From SZUA-217 sp034658975 (GTDB lineage Bacteria > Actinomycetota > Acidimicrobiia > Spongiisociales > ZC4RG35): 8,984 nt of DNA. Below are positions 1-6,800 of the stretch, one piece after another (position 1 is the first letter of the stretch; each line of letters opens with the position of its first letter). The position numbers were made by a program, and so were the translations under genes. The notes under the pieces were generated by a model. The model worked only from the letters and a program-made list of their open reading frames with translations. It did no database searches and was not told the DNA's origin. The stretch lies in NCBI GenBank assembly GCA_034658975.1, contig JAYEGJ010000094.1, positions 1 to 8,984 on the forward strand, in the 5' to 3' direction.

Positions 1-1
1 C

Positions 2-202
2 GACATCTCGCCCGGAGAAATGCCGTACTGGCCGCTCGCATGGGAGCGGGCGCTCTCCGACCCGTGGCGGTGGGTCAAAGAAGTGATCGGTCTCGGGTAT
101 CTCGCGTGGTTGTGGTTCGCTCTCGGATTGAATCACAAGGACAAACGAGAGTTTGCTGTCCAGTCGGGTCGCCTTCCGGAGTACATCGCAGATGAGAGCT
201 AG
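2..202 (+). CDS. C-terminal end of an unrecognised membrane-associated protein (partial)
   Basis: The reading frame is open from the left edge and stops at TAG 200-202. An in-frame ATG lies at 20, but the frame continues upstream of it without a stop, so this is more likely the tail of a longer gene. The visible 66 residues are rich in Trp and aromatic residues (PYWPLAWERALSDPWRW). They contain one hydrophobic stretch (VIGLGYLAWLWFALGL), probably a membrane helix, followed by a charged tail (NHKDKREF). I do not recognise the family. Its stop codon overlaps the start of the next gene by 11 bases, which suggests co-transcription and possibly translational coupling with the lipoprotein. Confidence 0.55.
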   Translation, partial: DISPGEMPYWPLAWERALSDPWRWVKEVIGLGYLAWLWFALGLNHKDKREFAVQSGRLPEYIADES

Positions 203-854
203 TGCACTGTTGATCCCCCTGGCGGTTGTCGTTGCCGCCTGTGGTGGCGATACCGCGGTGGAAGAATCTGTCGGCTTTGGGCCCGGGGCGGAGAGTCCCC
301 AGGACGCCGTGAACGAGTTGGTCGAGCATCTGGACCGGGCCGAGTTCAAAGAGGCAAGCGACCTCTCGGTCCCCGGTCACGCCGCCCTGGCCTCTCTCGC
401 CGAAGGGGCCTCCTTTCTCGATGTCGCCGCTGCCATTCGTCAGGAGGACACCTCGGTTGCTGCAAATTTCTGGGCAGGATTCGCCCAGGGCTCGGCAACG
501 TTCTTGAGCGGTGATGTCGCCACTGCCGATGGAGAAGCCGTGGTTCAGGACAGTCTCGAACTCCAGTCGGTTCCAGTCATCGCGGATGACGGAGCGCAAC
601 GAACGATGTTCACTCAGGAGGTCGATGGCTGGCGGATCGACGTGTTCGCGTCCTTCGGCGGCGGCCTCGCCGGCAGGATGATCGCACCGGCCGAACGTCT
701 TCTCGTCACCGAAACTGACGATGCCGCCCTCATACTTCAGGAGCTGCGGGCGGTGGTGCCCTCGCTTCTCGTTGCCGCTGTGTCCCCGGACCTTCCGCCT
801 CAGTTGAGCCAGGACGTCCTTCGACTCATCGAAGTAATCTCGAGGTCGAGCTAG
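192..854 (+). CDS. Small lipoprotein of unknown function
   Basis: This is a 220-residue secreted lipoprotein. I place the start at ATG 192: it has a GGAG about 10 nt upstream and gives a compact signal peptide (M-R-A, hydrophobic core LLIPLAVVV) ending in the lipobox VAAC, with Cys17 as the lipidation site. An earlier in-frame start at 153 would put a polar extension before the signal peptide, so I rejected it. The mature part begins with a helix-like segment (SPQDAVNELVEHLDRAEFKE) and later has a 'DGWRIDVF' strand. That pattern is common in NTF2-like or DUF4878-like accessory lipoproteins, but the resemblance is weak and I assign no function. The gene overlaps the preceding one by 11 nt and ends in the same CTAG as the convergent oxidoreductase gene. 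Confidence 0.8.
   Translation: MRASALLIPLAVVVAACGGDTAVEESVGFGPGAESPQDAVNELVEHLDRAEFKEASDLSVPGHAALASLAEGASFLDVAAAIRQEDTSVAANFWAGFAQGSATFLSGDVATADGEAVVQDSLELQSVPVIADDGAQRTMFTQEVDGWRIDVFASFGGGLAGRMIAPAERLLVTETDDAALILQELRAVVPSLLVAAVSPDLPPQLSQDVLRLIEVISRSS
851..854. other. Convergent genes sharing a CTAG stop
   Basis: The palindrome CTAG serves both strands. TAG 852-854 ends the plus-strand lipoprotein, and TAG read from 853 to 851 ends the minus-strand oxidoreductase. No room is left for a terminator between the two genes, so their transcripts should run into each other. Confidence 0.9.
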
Positions 855-1837
855 TGGATCTCGCGGAGGACCGGCAGGACCTCGGATCCGAGCATGGCGA
901 TCAGCGCGGGCTGATCTAGCGATGCCATCTGGAACGTGACGATGTCGGCCTGGAGTGTTTCGACCAGGGGCCGGTAGGCGGCGACCACGTCCGCGGCGTT
1001 CTCGACAAGGGTGTATCTGCCCAGTACCTCTTCGCGGGGCAGCTCATCTGCGCGCTCGCGGAGGGTCTGGGGATCGATGGCCTCGAGGCGACCGGGGGCG
1101 CGGAGGCCGCGCCACGAATGCAACGCCTCCCAAGCCTCGTCCTGCGACGACGCCTCGATTGACCAGCGCGTTGCGAGGATGGTCGGCTCGGGATTCCCGG
1201 CTTCGGATGCGGCGGCCCGGAGAGGATGGACGACACGCTCAAATGTCTCGGTGGGGTGTTTCACCGATGTCACGACCCCCTGCGCCCGCTGGCCGGCCAG
1301 AGTCGCCGACTTGGGTCCGCCGGCGGCCATGAGGATGGGCACCGGACCGAGAGGTGGCGAGTAGAGCTTCGCCCGGTCGGTCTTGTAGAACTCTCCGTCG
1401 AAGTCGAGTTTCTCGCCGTCGAGAAGCCTTCGCATGATCTGAAGGGATTCCGACATGCGGGCGTTGCGCTCTGCGTACTTCGGGAAGTTGTAGCCGAGCG
1501 GTCCCTCGTTGATGTTCTCACCGGTACCGACGCCGAGTGTGAAACGGCCTCCGGAAAGACGGTCCAAGGTCGCCGCGGCCTGGGCGACGACTGCGGGGTG
1601 GTAACGGAAAAGGGGAGTTGTCACACCCGTCGCGAGTTCGAGCTTGTCGGTCACAGCGGCCATCGCGCCGATCGTGGCGAAGGCGAACCCGGAAGCGGAG
1701 CTGTCGTCCACCCAGGGATGGAAGTGCTCGGAGACCACAACCATGTCGAAGCCGGCCTTCTCGGCGAGGATTGCATGCTCGACCAGTTCTTCGGGTTGCC
1801 ATTGCTCATGGCCGCAGAAGTAGGCGAACTTGGTCAC
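851..1837 (-). CDS. F420-dependent LLM-class oxidoreductase (TIGR03557 / Fgd-like)
   Basis: A 328-residue TIM-barrel enzyme of the luciferase-like monooxygenase superfamily, in the subgroup that uses deazaflavin F420 and includes F420-dependent glucose-6-phosphate dehydrogenase (FGD, about 336 residues). Visible signatures are GHEQW (9-13), SEHFHPW (36-42), the TGVTTP segment with RYHPAVVAQAAATL (70-91), GVGTGENINE (102-111) and AAGGPKSATLAG (171-182). E107 aligns with the FGD catalytic Glu109, H38 with His40 and W42 with Trp44. FGD's Asp39 is Glu37 here. I cannot see clear counterparts of FGD's later phosphate-binding residues, so the substrate may not be glucose-6-phosphate. The start is GTG, with AGGAG four bases upstream. 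It lies 51 nt downstream of the large lipoprotein gene and could be co-transcribed with it. Family is confident, substrate unknown. Confidence 0.93.
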   Translation of the reverse strand: MTKFAYFCGHEQWQPEELVEHAILAEKAGFDMVVVSEHFHPWVDDSSASGFAFATIGAMAAVTDKLELATGVTTPLFRYHPAVVAQAAATLDRLSGGRFTLGVGTGENINEGPLGYNFPKYAERNARMSESLQIMRRLLDGEKLDFDGEFYKTDRAKLYSPPLGPVPILMAAGGPKSATLAGQRAQGVVTSVKHPTETFERVVHPLRAAASEAGNPEPTILATRWSIEASSQDEAWEALHSWRGLRAPGRLEAIDPQTLRERADELPREEVLGRYTLVENAADVVAAYRPLVETLQADIVTFQMASLDQPALIAMLGSEVLPVLREIH

Positions 1838-1888
1838 GGGGCTCCTCTCGAGGACGGCTGGGGTCGCGTCGGCCGATGGTACCGGCCG

Positions 1889-3577
1889 CTACTGGTAGCT
1901 GACATACACCGGAGTTGGATCTTTGGACATCGTGCTTTCGGGGGTCGGGGGTCCCGGCTCGTCCTCGTCAAAGAAGTTCTTCCAACCCCAGCTCCAGAAG
2001 GCATCCTCGAAGCCTTGTTGCAGGTTGTCCCACGTTGCGTCCTTTTGCGGCTCGGTCCCGTCGCCGTCCATCTGGATCACGATTTGCAGTTCGGGACGGT
2101 CCACGAGGATTTCCCGGTCTTGGATCATGAACGGACGGAACATGTGCAACAACAGCATCTTCTGGGGGAGTCCGTTGTCCCGCACCAGGTCGCCAAGCCA
2201 CGCGATCACTTCGTTGATCTCGGCGGAGTTCACGTGCCCAACCTGGACGAGATGGACCTGGTTCGGCCCGAGACGCCACTCCGGGTCCAGGGCCAGACCG
2301 ACATTGGGGAGCTTCAACAAGTCTTCATACTTCTGTGCCTGTGTGAGGAAGTCCGAGCGCCCTGGCTGGAGGTCGAGGACGACGTACGCATCGTGGTTCT
2401 CGGCGGTTTCGATGAGGTCGTCGAACGTCTCCGAAGGCCACTCGTAGCTGTAGTTGCCATCGTCGCCGGCGCTGGCAGCAGCAACGGTGGCGATTATCTC
2501 GAACGTCGGGATGGTTTGTGATCCGTCACCTTCGTAGGCATCGAGGAACGGCTGCATCCGCTCGATCGTCTGCTCTCCATCCTGCTCTCCGAGCACGCCT
2601 AGCCCCGATGTCTCCGGGTGGCCGTAGAAGGCGACGTATCGGCGCTGATGGCCCTTCGGGAGTATGTAAAAGCCCCCTCCAGGCACCTGCTGACCGTTGG
2701 CAAGTACGCGAAGTTCCCATTCGTCGGCTTCGGGGACTCCACCCACCAATCTGATCTCATCAGCCTCGTAGCCGGCAATTGCCTCGCCGACCTCGGGGTA
2801 CCCAAGGATGTCTTTTGAATTGATTGCCACCACCCCCGCAACAACCGACCGCCCGGTTCCGGCGGCGAGAAGAAGGGTCACCGGATCGGAGGCGTCGGCC
2901 ATCCATATGGAATCCATGTCCGAAGGAACCGCGAGCCCGCGAACAGTCTCGGAGATGTCGATGGGGGGAGTCTTGGTATCGGTCGTCGGCGTGGAGGCTG
3001 TCTGGGGAACGACAACCCGATCCCGGTCACGAATGGCATTGACGGTCTCCACCACCGTCGATGCGTCGGCCACGGCCGGAAGCAGGACTTCGCCGGTGAC
3101 ACCGAGGGCTTCACGTGCGTAGGCGACGGCATCGGAGACTTGATGCGTGAGCACTTCGCTGTCGACAGGGGCCAGGACTTCGACCGAGCCGATCAAATGA
3201 ACCCGTTGCGGCTTGAGACGGCCCACTTCGGCCGCGACCTGGGGATGTGTGAAGAGGAGTGGACCACCGACAGCGGCTGCAAGCTGAGCTCCCACTGCAA
3301 CTTCGTTGAGGTCCGCGGGATCGACCACCACCACGTCATCGGCGCAGAGGAAGAGTTGGCCGGCGAGAAACAGCGCGTCGGTTGCCGGTGCACCGGTATC
3401 GACCGGACCGGTTCCTCCGGTGACCCGAAGACAATCCCTCGATGGGGACGAAGTGGTCGTTTCCCGGACGTCGGCGGTGGGCGCCACGGAATCGGTGGGG
3501 GTGTCGCCCGTCAACGACGAGCAGGCCGTGGCGAGCACGGCGATGACGATGAGAGATGGCGTCCTGAGGAGCTTCAG
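1889..3577 (-). CDS. Large lipoprotein with CWB2-like repeats and a barrel-like C-terminal domain
   Basis: This is a secreted lipoprotein of about 562 residues. The first ATG, GTG or TTG in frame is GTG 3538, but that start cuts away most of the signal peptide. Reading from CTG 3577 gives M-K-L-L-R, a hydrophobic core and LATAC with Cys19 as the lipid site; an ATC at 3601, with AGG eight bases upstream, is another candidate. A Ser/Thr/Pro-rich linker follows. Then come two stretches (counted from GTG, roughly 50-125 and 215-280) with the pattern of cell-wall-binding repeat 2 (PF04122): 'LAAAVGGPLLFT...RVHLIGSVEVL' and 'VVAGVVAIN...EIRLVGGVPEA'. The last ~250 residues (YVAFYGHP, AYVVLDLQPG, NVGLALDPEWRLG, KMLLLHMFRPFMI, ELQIVIQMDGDG) alternate strands and helices like a TIM barrel, perhaps a glycoside-hydrolase-type fold. 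Likely cell-envelope located; activity unknown. It starts 26-50 nt after the SRAP gene. Confidence 0.8.
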   Translation of the reverse strand: MKLLRTPSLIVIAVLATACSSLTGDTPTDSVAPTADVRETTTSSPSRDCLRVTGGTGPVDTGAPATDALFLAGQLFLCADDVVVVDPADLNEVAVGAQLAAAVGGPLLFTHPQVAAEVGRLKPQRVHLIGSVEVLAPVDSEVLTHQVSDAVAYAREALGVTGEVLLPAVADASTVVETVNAIRDRDRVVVPQTASTPTTDTKTPPIDISETVRGLAVPSDMDSIWMADASDPVTLLLAAGTGRSVVAGVVAINSKDILGYPEVGEAIAGYEADEIRLVGGVPEADEWELRVLANGQQVPGGGFYILPKGHQRRYVAFYGHPETSGLGVLGEQDGEQTIERMQPFLDAYEGDGSQTIPTFEIIATVAAASAGDDGNYSYEWPSETFDDLIETAENHDAYVVLDLQPGRSDFLTQAQKYEDLLKLPNVGLALDPEWRLGPNQVHLVQVGHVNSAEINEVIAWLGDLVRDNGLPQKMLLLHMFRPFMIQDREILVDRPELQIVIQMDGDGTEPQKDATWDNLQQGFEDAFWSWGWKNFFDEDEPGPPTPESTMSKDPTPVYVSYQ

Positions 3578-3627
3578 AGACTCGAAATCGTACCGAGGGA
3601 TAGCTTCTACCTGCTGGCATTGCGGCG

Positions 3628-4311
3628 TCAGAAGAGTGTCTCTGGTTCGATCCCGTCTCGCAGTTCAGGCCCGTTGTTCCTCACCGAATTCACCTGACGT
3701 GACACGACGTGCTCCATAAGCAGATCGGGCTCGATCGACGTGAGGAGCGATCTGGCCGCCTCGGGGTTGGTCAGATCGCGGTCCAACCAGGCGTCCCAAA
3801 CGCTCGCAGGCAGAGAGATCGGCATTCGGTCGTGGATGTCCGAAATCGCTCCTTCGGAGCCGGTGGTCAGGATGGAACAGGTCCTCTGCCACTCCTCGGT
3901 GTCCGGGTCGATTCGAGCTGCCCAGATCCCGGCGAACACCATGGGGTGCCCGTCGGCTCGGTACACCCAATGCGGGGTGCGTCCCTCCTCGGGTGGTTCC
4001 CATTCGTAGAATCCGTCTGCGGGGATGAGACACCGCTTGCGGGCAAAGGAGTCCCTGAACGCCGCGGTCGTGTCGACCGTCTCGGAGCGAGCGTTGATGT
4101 GGATGCTCTTGGTGTCCTTGGCCCAATGCGGAATCAGACCCCATCGCATCGACTCGAGTTGTCGGCTCTCGTCTCGTTCGGCGATCACATAGACCCGGTC
4201 GGTCGGAGCGACATTCCAGCTCTTGGCCAGAGGGTCAGTCACCACTTCGTCCACACCGAAGTACTCGGCGTAGAAGTCGAGGTCACCGGTGATGGAGAAG
4301 CGGCCGCACAT
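3628..4311 (-). CDS. yedK: SRAP-domain protein (YedK/HMCES family)
   Basis: A 227-residue SOS-response-associated peptidase (SRAP) protein. This family recognises abasic sites in single-stranded DNA and forms a covalent thiazolidine link through its second residue, protecting the lesion. After Met removal Cys2 is the new N-terminus (MCGRFS). The other conserved elements are present: WNVAPT (32-37), the RWGLIPHW block (56-63), NARSET (73-78), PADGFYEW with Glu103, and HDRMP with His160. In E. coli YedK the matching Asn, Glu and His (Asn75, Glu105, His160) make up the active site. Length matches the family (about 220-230). The ATG start is fixed by the need for Cys at position 2. There is no clear ribosome-binding site; a TAGCCT about eight bases upstream could be the -10 box of a near-leaderless transcript. 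A perfect palindrome lies 38-53 bp upstream. Confidence 0.96.
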   Translation of the reverse strand: MCGRFSITGDLDFYAEYFGVDEVVTDPLAKSWNVAPTDRVYVIAERDESRQLESMRWGLIPHWAKDTKSIHINARSETVDTTAAFRDSFARKRCLIPADGFYEWEPPEEGRTPHWVYRADGHPMVFAGIWAARIDPDTEEWQRTCSILTTGSEGAISDIHDRMPISLPASVWDAWLDRDLTNPEAARSLLTSIEPDLLMEHVVSRQVNSVRNNGPELRDGIEPETLF

Positions 4312-4348
4312 GAGATTCGAGGCTAGATGCGGGTTCTACGCGGCGCAG

Positions 4349-4364
4349 GTTCGGTATACCGAAC
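4349..4364. promoter_or_regulatory. Perfect 16-bp palindrome upstream of the SRAP gene (putative operator)
   Basis: GTTCGGTATACCGAAC is its own reverse complement over all 16 bases. It lies in the 61-nt gap between the lysoplasmalogenase stop (4373) and the SRAP start (4311), just upstream of a possible -10 (TAGCCT). It has no loop and no following T-run, so a dimeric repressor or activator site fits better than a terminator. The half-sites GTTCGG/CCGAAC are in the opposite order from the actinobacterial LexA box (GAAC-N4-GTTC), so LexA control is not shown. Confidence 0.5.
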
Positions 4365-4372
4365 GCACAGCA

Positions 4373-5032
4373 TTAGGAACGCGACTCGTGTTTGATGGCG
4401 CCGTAGGCGATCAGGCCCTGGGCGAGCCAGTAGGTCGTCATGATCCACCATCTGGCTCCTGCGATATCAGAGTTGAATCTGTCGATGGCGATGATCGCGT
4501 CGCTGACGATGAAGCTGGCGGCTCCGATCGCTGTTGCAGTAGCGGTCACGCGGGGCACCGCTCCGATCCTCGCCGCGGCGCGCCATCCCATCACCGAGAG
4601 GACCACTGCATATACGGCGACAGGAATGAGAAGGTCGCCGGCTCCTTCGGCCAGAAACACCGTGAGCCCGACTCCGAACGCCAGGTAGGGGATCCCCAGA
4701 AGGAGCTTTGGCTCGCGGGTGTCGCCAAGGAACGCCGGGACGTAGAAGAGATGGCCAACCAGGAATGAGACGAGGCCGAACACGAAGAGGTCCTTCTCGA
4801 GGAGAAGATCGCCGCCGGCTCCGAAGAGAAGTCCGACTGACACCAATAGCCTGTATTGGGTGCGCGGTGCCGTCGACCAAACCGCCAATGCCAGTACGAG
4901 CACGGGAATCGCCTTGAGAGCGATGCGGACGGTCTCGTTGTCGACTGCCAGGGCGATGAGGAAACCGGCCGCGGGAATGGCGAAGGCCGGCCACATCCAC
5001 TTTGGCGACTTCGCTGCTGATGACTGTTCCAT
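4373..5032 (-). CDS. YhhN/TMEM86 family lysoplasmalogenase
   Basis: A 219-residue integral membrane protein with about eight hydrophobic helices (roughly 13-31, 34-52, 61-78, 82-103, 110-128, 134-150, 160-180, 194-213). The family hydrolyses the vinyl-ether bond of lysoplasmalogens. Its signature polar residues are present inside helices: GAGGDLLLE (71-79, Asp75), SFLVGHLFY (89-97, His94) and SFIVSDAIIA (173-182, Ser177-Asp178), then WWIMTTYWLAQGLI near the C-terminus. Length fits the family (about 200-230). The start is ATG, 21 nt after the mgs stop, with no strong ribosome-binding site; co-transcription with mgs is likely. Whether this organism makes plasmalogens cannot be told from the window, so the family assignment is firmer than the substrate. 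Confidence 0.9.
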   Translation of the reverse strand: MEQSSAAKSPKWMWPAFAIPAAGFLIALAVDNETVRIALKAIPVLVLALAVWSTAPRTQYRLLVSVGLLFGAGGDLLLEKDLFVFGLVSFLVGHLFYVPAFLGDTREPKLLLGIPYLAFGVGLTVFLAEGAGDLLIPVAVYAVVLSVMGWRAAARIGAVPRVTATATAIGAASFIVSDAIIAIDRFNSDIAGARWWIMTTYWLAQGLIAYGAIKHESRS

Positions 5033-5053
5033 GGACGGGAAGGTAATCAGCGG

Positions 5054-6226
5054 TCAGTCGAGGGTGTGTCCTGTCTTTGACTCGTACACGTACCCGAAGA
5101 TCGTCTCACGGAGATACCTCATCGCCTCGTCATATCCCTGTGTGGCGACATCCTGTGAATAGGCGAGAACCCGGATGATCCAGAGTTGGAACAGCATTTC
5201 CTCCCAATCCCGGTCGCCGGTCTGGTAGTCGCTCAAAAGCGTGTCGAGGGCAAGTCCCCATCGCTTTTCATCCATGAACGAGACGTCTCCGTTCCGGGCG
5301 CCCTTCATGCCACTCTCGATCGGTGTGGGGAACCTGGAGAGGATGTCTGACTGTCGATCGGACCAGGAGTCGAGAAGCAGAGCCACCGTGCCGGCCTTGT
5401 CGTAACCGACCTTGTCAGCAATCTCAGCCGGGACACGTTCGGGAGGCTCTACCTGGTGGGGCGAATCCGGGTGAGGCCGGGTTCCGGCGAACCCCTTGGC
5501 CGCCTCGAAGCACTCGATCAGCATTGTGCGAATGTCAGTAAGAGCGCCGTAGAGCTTGTGGACCTTTCCCTGGGGGATGTAGGCCTCGTAGATAGAGAGA
5601 CCGAGATCGACGGTCGTGAACGTGAGTGCGGTATCGATTCCCCAGTCGCTCTGGTCGAGCACTCGTCGGTCGGACGACAGCGCCTCGGCGGCCGATCGAC
5701 TGAGGAGAAGCTCACCTCCGAGCGGCTGGTCGATCCTGGGCAGGGGAGTGTCCCAGAAGAGCTTGGCGAACAGTGGTCTGGTGATCATCCAGGTGATCAT
5801 CCCGTCGGTGGAGGAGCGGGGGAAGTAGCAGCGGACCATGTCATGGCCGAGGTCAGCTGCTCGTTCGGTCTTGGTGATCCAAGAGCCGTCGAATGTCGTG
5901 ATATCGGCGTCGTAGAAGTGGAGTCGATGGTGGTCTGATCCCACGAAGTAGAGGAGGCCGGTGTTCATCCCGTCTCCCTTTCCCGGCCGCTTGGTGCCGA
6001 TGCGCTCCTGTTGGATGACCTTGACCGCCGTATCTGTGGATTGGGCAATACCCGGTGCGGCCTCTTCGATGGCGGCGTAGGTCGACTCGACCTCACGGCC
6101 CACACAGAGGACCTCCCCGACCCTGGGATGTGACGCCGCGTGGTTGACGTTACGCACCACGACGTCGGTGTCTTCCGACCAGAACGGGATCACGACGAGG
6201 CTGCTCACTGCGGTCACGGTAACCAA
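5054..6226 (-). CDS. mgs: Mannosylglycerate synthase (GT78)
   Basis: A 390-residue glycosyltransferase that moves mannose from GDP-mannose to D-glycerate, making the compatible solute 2-O-mannosylglycerate in one step in the cytoplasm. From memory it resembles the Rhodothermus marinus enzyme (about 397 residues) along most of its length: SSLVVIPF, HPRVGEVLCVG, QQERIGTKRPGKGDGMNT (72-89), FYDADIT with the metal-binding DxD at 106-108, RCYFPRSSTDGMITWMITR (132-150), QPLGGELL (167-174), SDWGIDT (193-199), GKVHKLYG with His223 as likely metal ligand, and a C-terminal WEEMLFQLW and GYDEAMRYL region. Active-site residues appear intact. TTG 6226 has GAAGGA 11 nt upstream and follows an in-frame TAG; GTG at 6217 or 6208 would also work, and 6208 matches the R. 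marinus N-terminus best. First gene of the minus-strand run, preceded by a long inverted repeat. Confidence 0.95.
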   Translation of the reverse strand: MVTVTAVSSLVVIPFWSEDTDVVVRNVNHAASHPRVGEVLCVGREVESTYAAIEEAAPGIAQSTDTAVKVIQQERIGTKRPGKGDGMNTGLLYFVGSDHHRLHFYDADITTFDGSWITKTERAADLGHDMVRCYFPRSSTDGMITWMITRPLFAKLFWDTPLPRIDQPLGGELLLSRSAAEALSSDRRVLDQSDWGIDTALTFTTVDLGLSIYEAYIPQGKVHKLYGALTDIRTMLIECFEAAKGFAGTRPHPDSPHQVEPPERVPAEIADKVGYDKAGTVALLLDSWSDRQSDILSRFPTPIESGMKGARNGDVSFMDEKRWGLALDTLLSDYQTGDRDWEEMLFQLWIIRVLAYSQDVATQGYDEAMRYLRETIFGYVYESKTGHTLD

Positions 6227-6245
6227 GGGGGCGGGGGTCCTTCTT

Positions 6246-6419
6246 CCCTAGTGGCCCGTCTTACAAATGATTGTGGTGTCTCTCCGGCCCTCGACGCCGC
6301 TCGCGGTGTCCTCCGCCTTGACGCACCTACGGGTGCGCCTTCGTTGTGCGTCCTTGCGAGGCGAACGCCGATGCCTCGGAGACACCCTCACACCATTTGT
6401 GCGACAGACCACATGAGGG
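6246..6419. repeat. Long imperfect inverted repeat between rnpB and mgs
   Basis: The stretch folds back on itself over about 174 bases. The outer arms CCCT-A-GTGG (6246-6254) and CCAC-ATG-AGGG (6409-6419) pair. Then 6251-6269 matches the reverse complement of 6394-6412 at 15 of 19 positions, including ACAAATG/CATTTGT. Inside are GTGTCTC (6276-6282) with GAGACAC (6379-6385), TCGACG (6291-6296) with CGCCGA (6367-6372), and a tip hairpin CGCACC-TACG-GGTGCG (6322-6337). No convincing coding sequence lies here. It could be a structured leader of mgs, a small RNA, a processing site or a miniature inverted-repeat element. I see no target-site duplication. Confidence 0.6.
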
Positions 6420-6445
6420 GTGTCGGGGCCCGGAGGCCCCGACAC
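6420..6445 (-). terminator. Strong hairpin just after rnpB, likely terminator
   Basis: A perfect 11-bp G+C-rich stem (GTGTCGGGGCC / GGCCCCGACAC) with a four-base loop begins one or two bases past the predicted 3' end of RNase P RNA. On the minus strand it is followed by CCCCTCATG rather than a T-run. It is therefore either an atypical intrinsic terminator or an RNA 3'-end stabiliser. Confidence 0.65.
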
Positions 6446-6446
6446 G

Positions 6447-6791
6447 ATGCGAGTCCGTCTGTAAGCCGGATTCTGTCGAGGACGGTCATCCATCTTGGCA
6501 AGCCGTTGCCGACTTGCTCGTGCGGCCTACCCGGGACTGTTCGAGGGGCCGTCGAGTCCCTGCTTGGCCTTGCTCCGGGTGGGGTTTACCGAGCCGCAAC
6601 GGTTACCCGCCACGCTGGTGGTCTCTTACACCACCGTTTCACCCTTGCCTGTGCCCGAAGGCCATCGGCGGTCTGCTCTCTGCTGCACTTTCCGTCGGGT
6701 TGCCCCGCCTGGAAGTTATCCAGCACCCTGCCCTTTGGAGTCCGGACTTTCCTCGGTCTTTCGACCGCGACCGTCCGACGGGCTCGCTCCA
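6447..6791 (-). ncRNA. rnpB: RNase P RNA, bacterial type A
   Basis: Catalytic RNA subunit of RNase P, which matures the 5' ends of tRNAs. On the minus strand all the universal blocks are present in order: GAGGAAAGTCCGGACTCC (complement of 6737-6754), AGGGCAGGGTGC, AGAGCAGACCGCCGATGGCC (complement of 6660-6679), AAGGGTGAAA, GTAAACCCCACCCGGAGCAA (within 6566-6590), CCGGGTAGGC and ACAGAATCCGGCTTAC (complement of 6461-6476). The P1 stem pairs GCGAG-C-CCGTC near the 5' end with GACGG-A-CTCGC near the 3' end, which sets both ends to within a few bases. The total of about 345 nt and the internal layout fit type A. A TAGAAT -10 box lies just upstream and a strong hairpin just downstream, so it is probably an independent transcript. 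Confidence 0.97.
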
Positions 6792-6794
6792 TCC

Positions 6795-6800
6795 ATTCTA
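6795..6800 (-). promoter_or_regulatory. Probable -10 box of rnpB
   Basis: TAGAAT on the minus strand sits within a few bases of the predicted 5' end of RNase P RNA. Its TAG is also the stop codon of the preceding membrane-protein gene. No good -35 is visible; the hexamer 17 bp upstream (GTAGAA) is a poor match. Confidence 0.5.

Noticed and set aside
1870..1888. Hairpin CGGCC/GGCCG between the large lipoprotein and the oxidoreductase
   Set aside because: Only five base pairs and no T-run; too weak to call a terminator.
1226..2521. Long plus-strand open frame (431 codons) opposite the oxidoreductase and lipoprotein
   Set aside because: It is the antisense of two genes with clear family signatures, its translation shows no recognisable domain, and G+C-rich DNA commonly keeps such frames open.
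4349..4364. LexA box
   Set aside because: The half-sites are GTTC...GAAC, the reverse order of the actinobacterial GAAC-N4-GTTC box, so I list it only as an unidentified palindrome.
6246..6419. Transposon-derived MITE with target duplication
   Set aside because: The arms look element-like, but no direct repeats flank them and no second copy is in the window, so I report only the inverted repeat.
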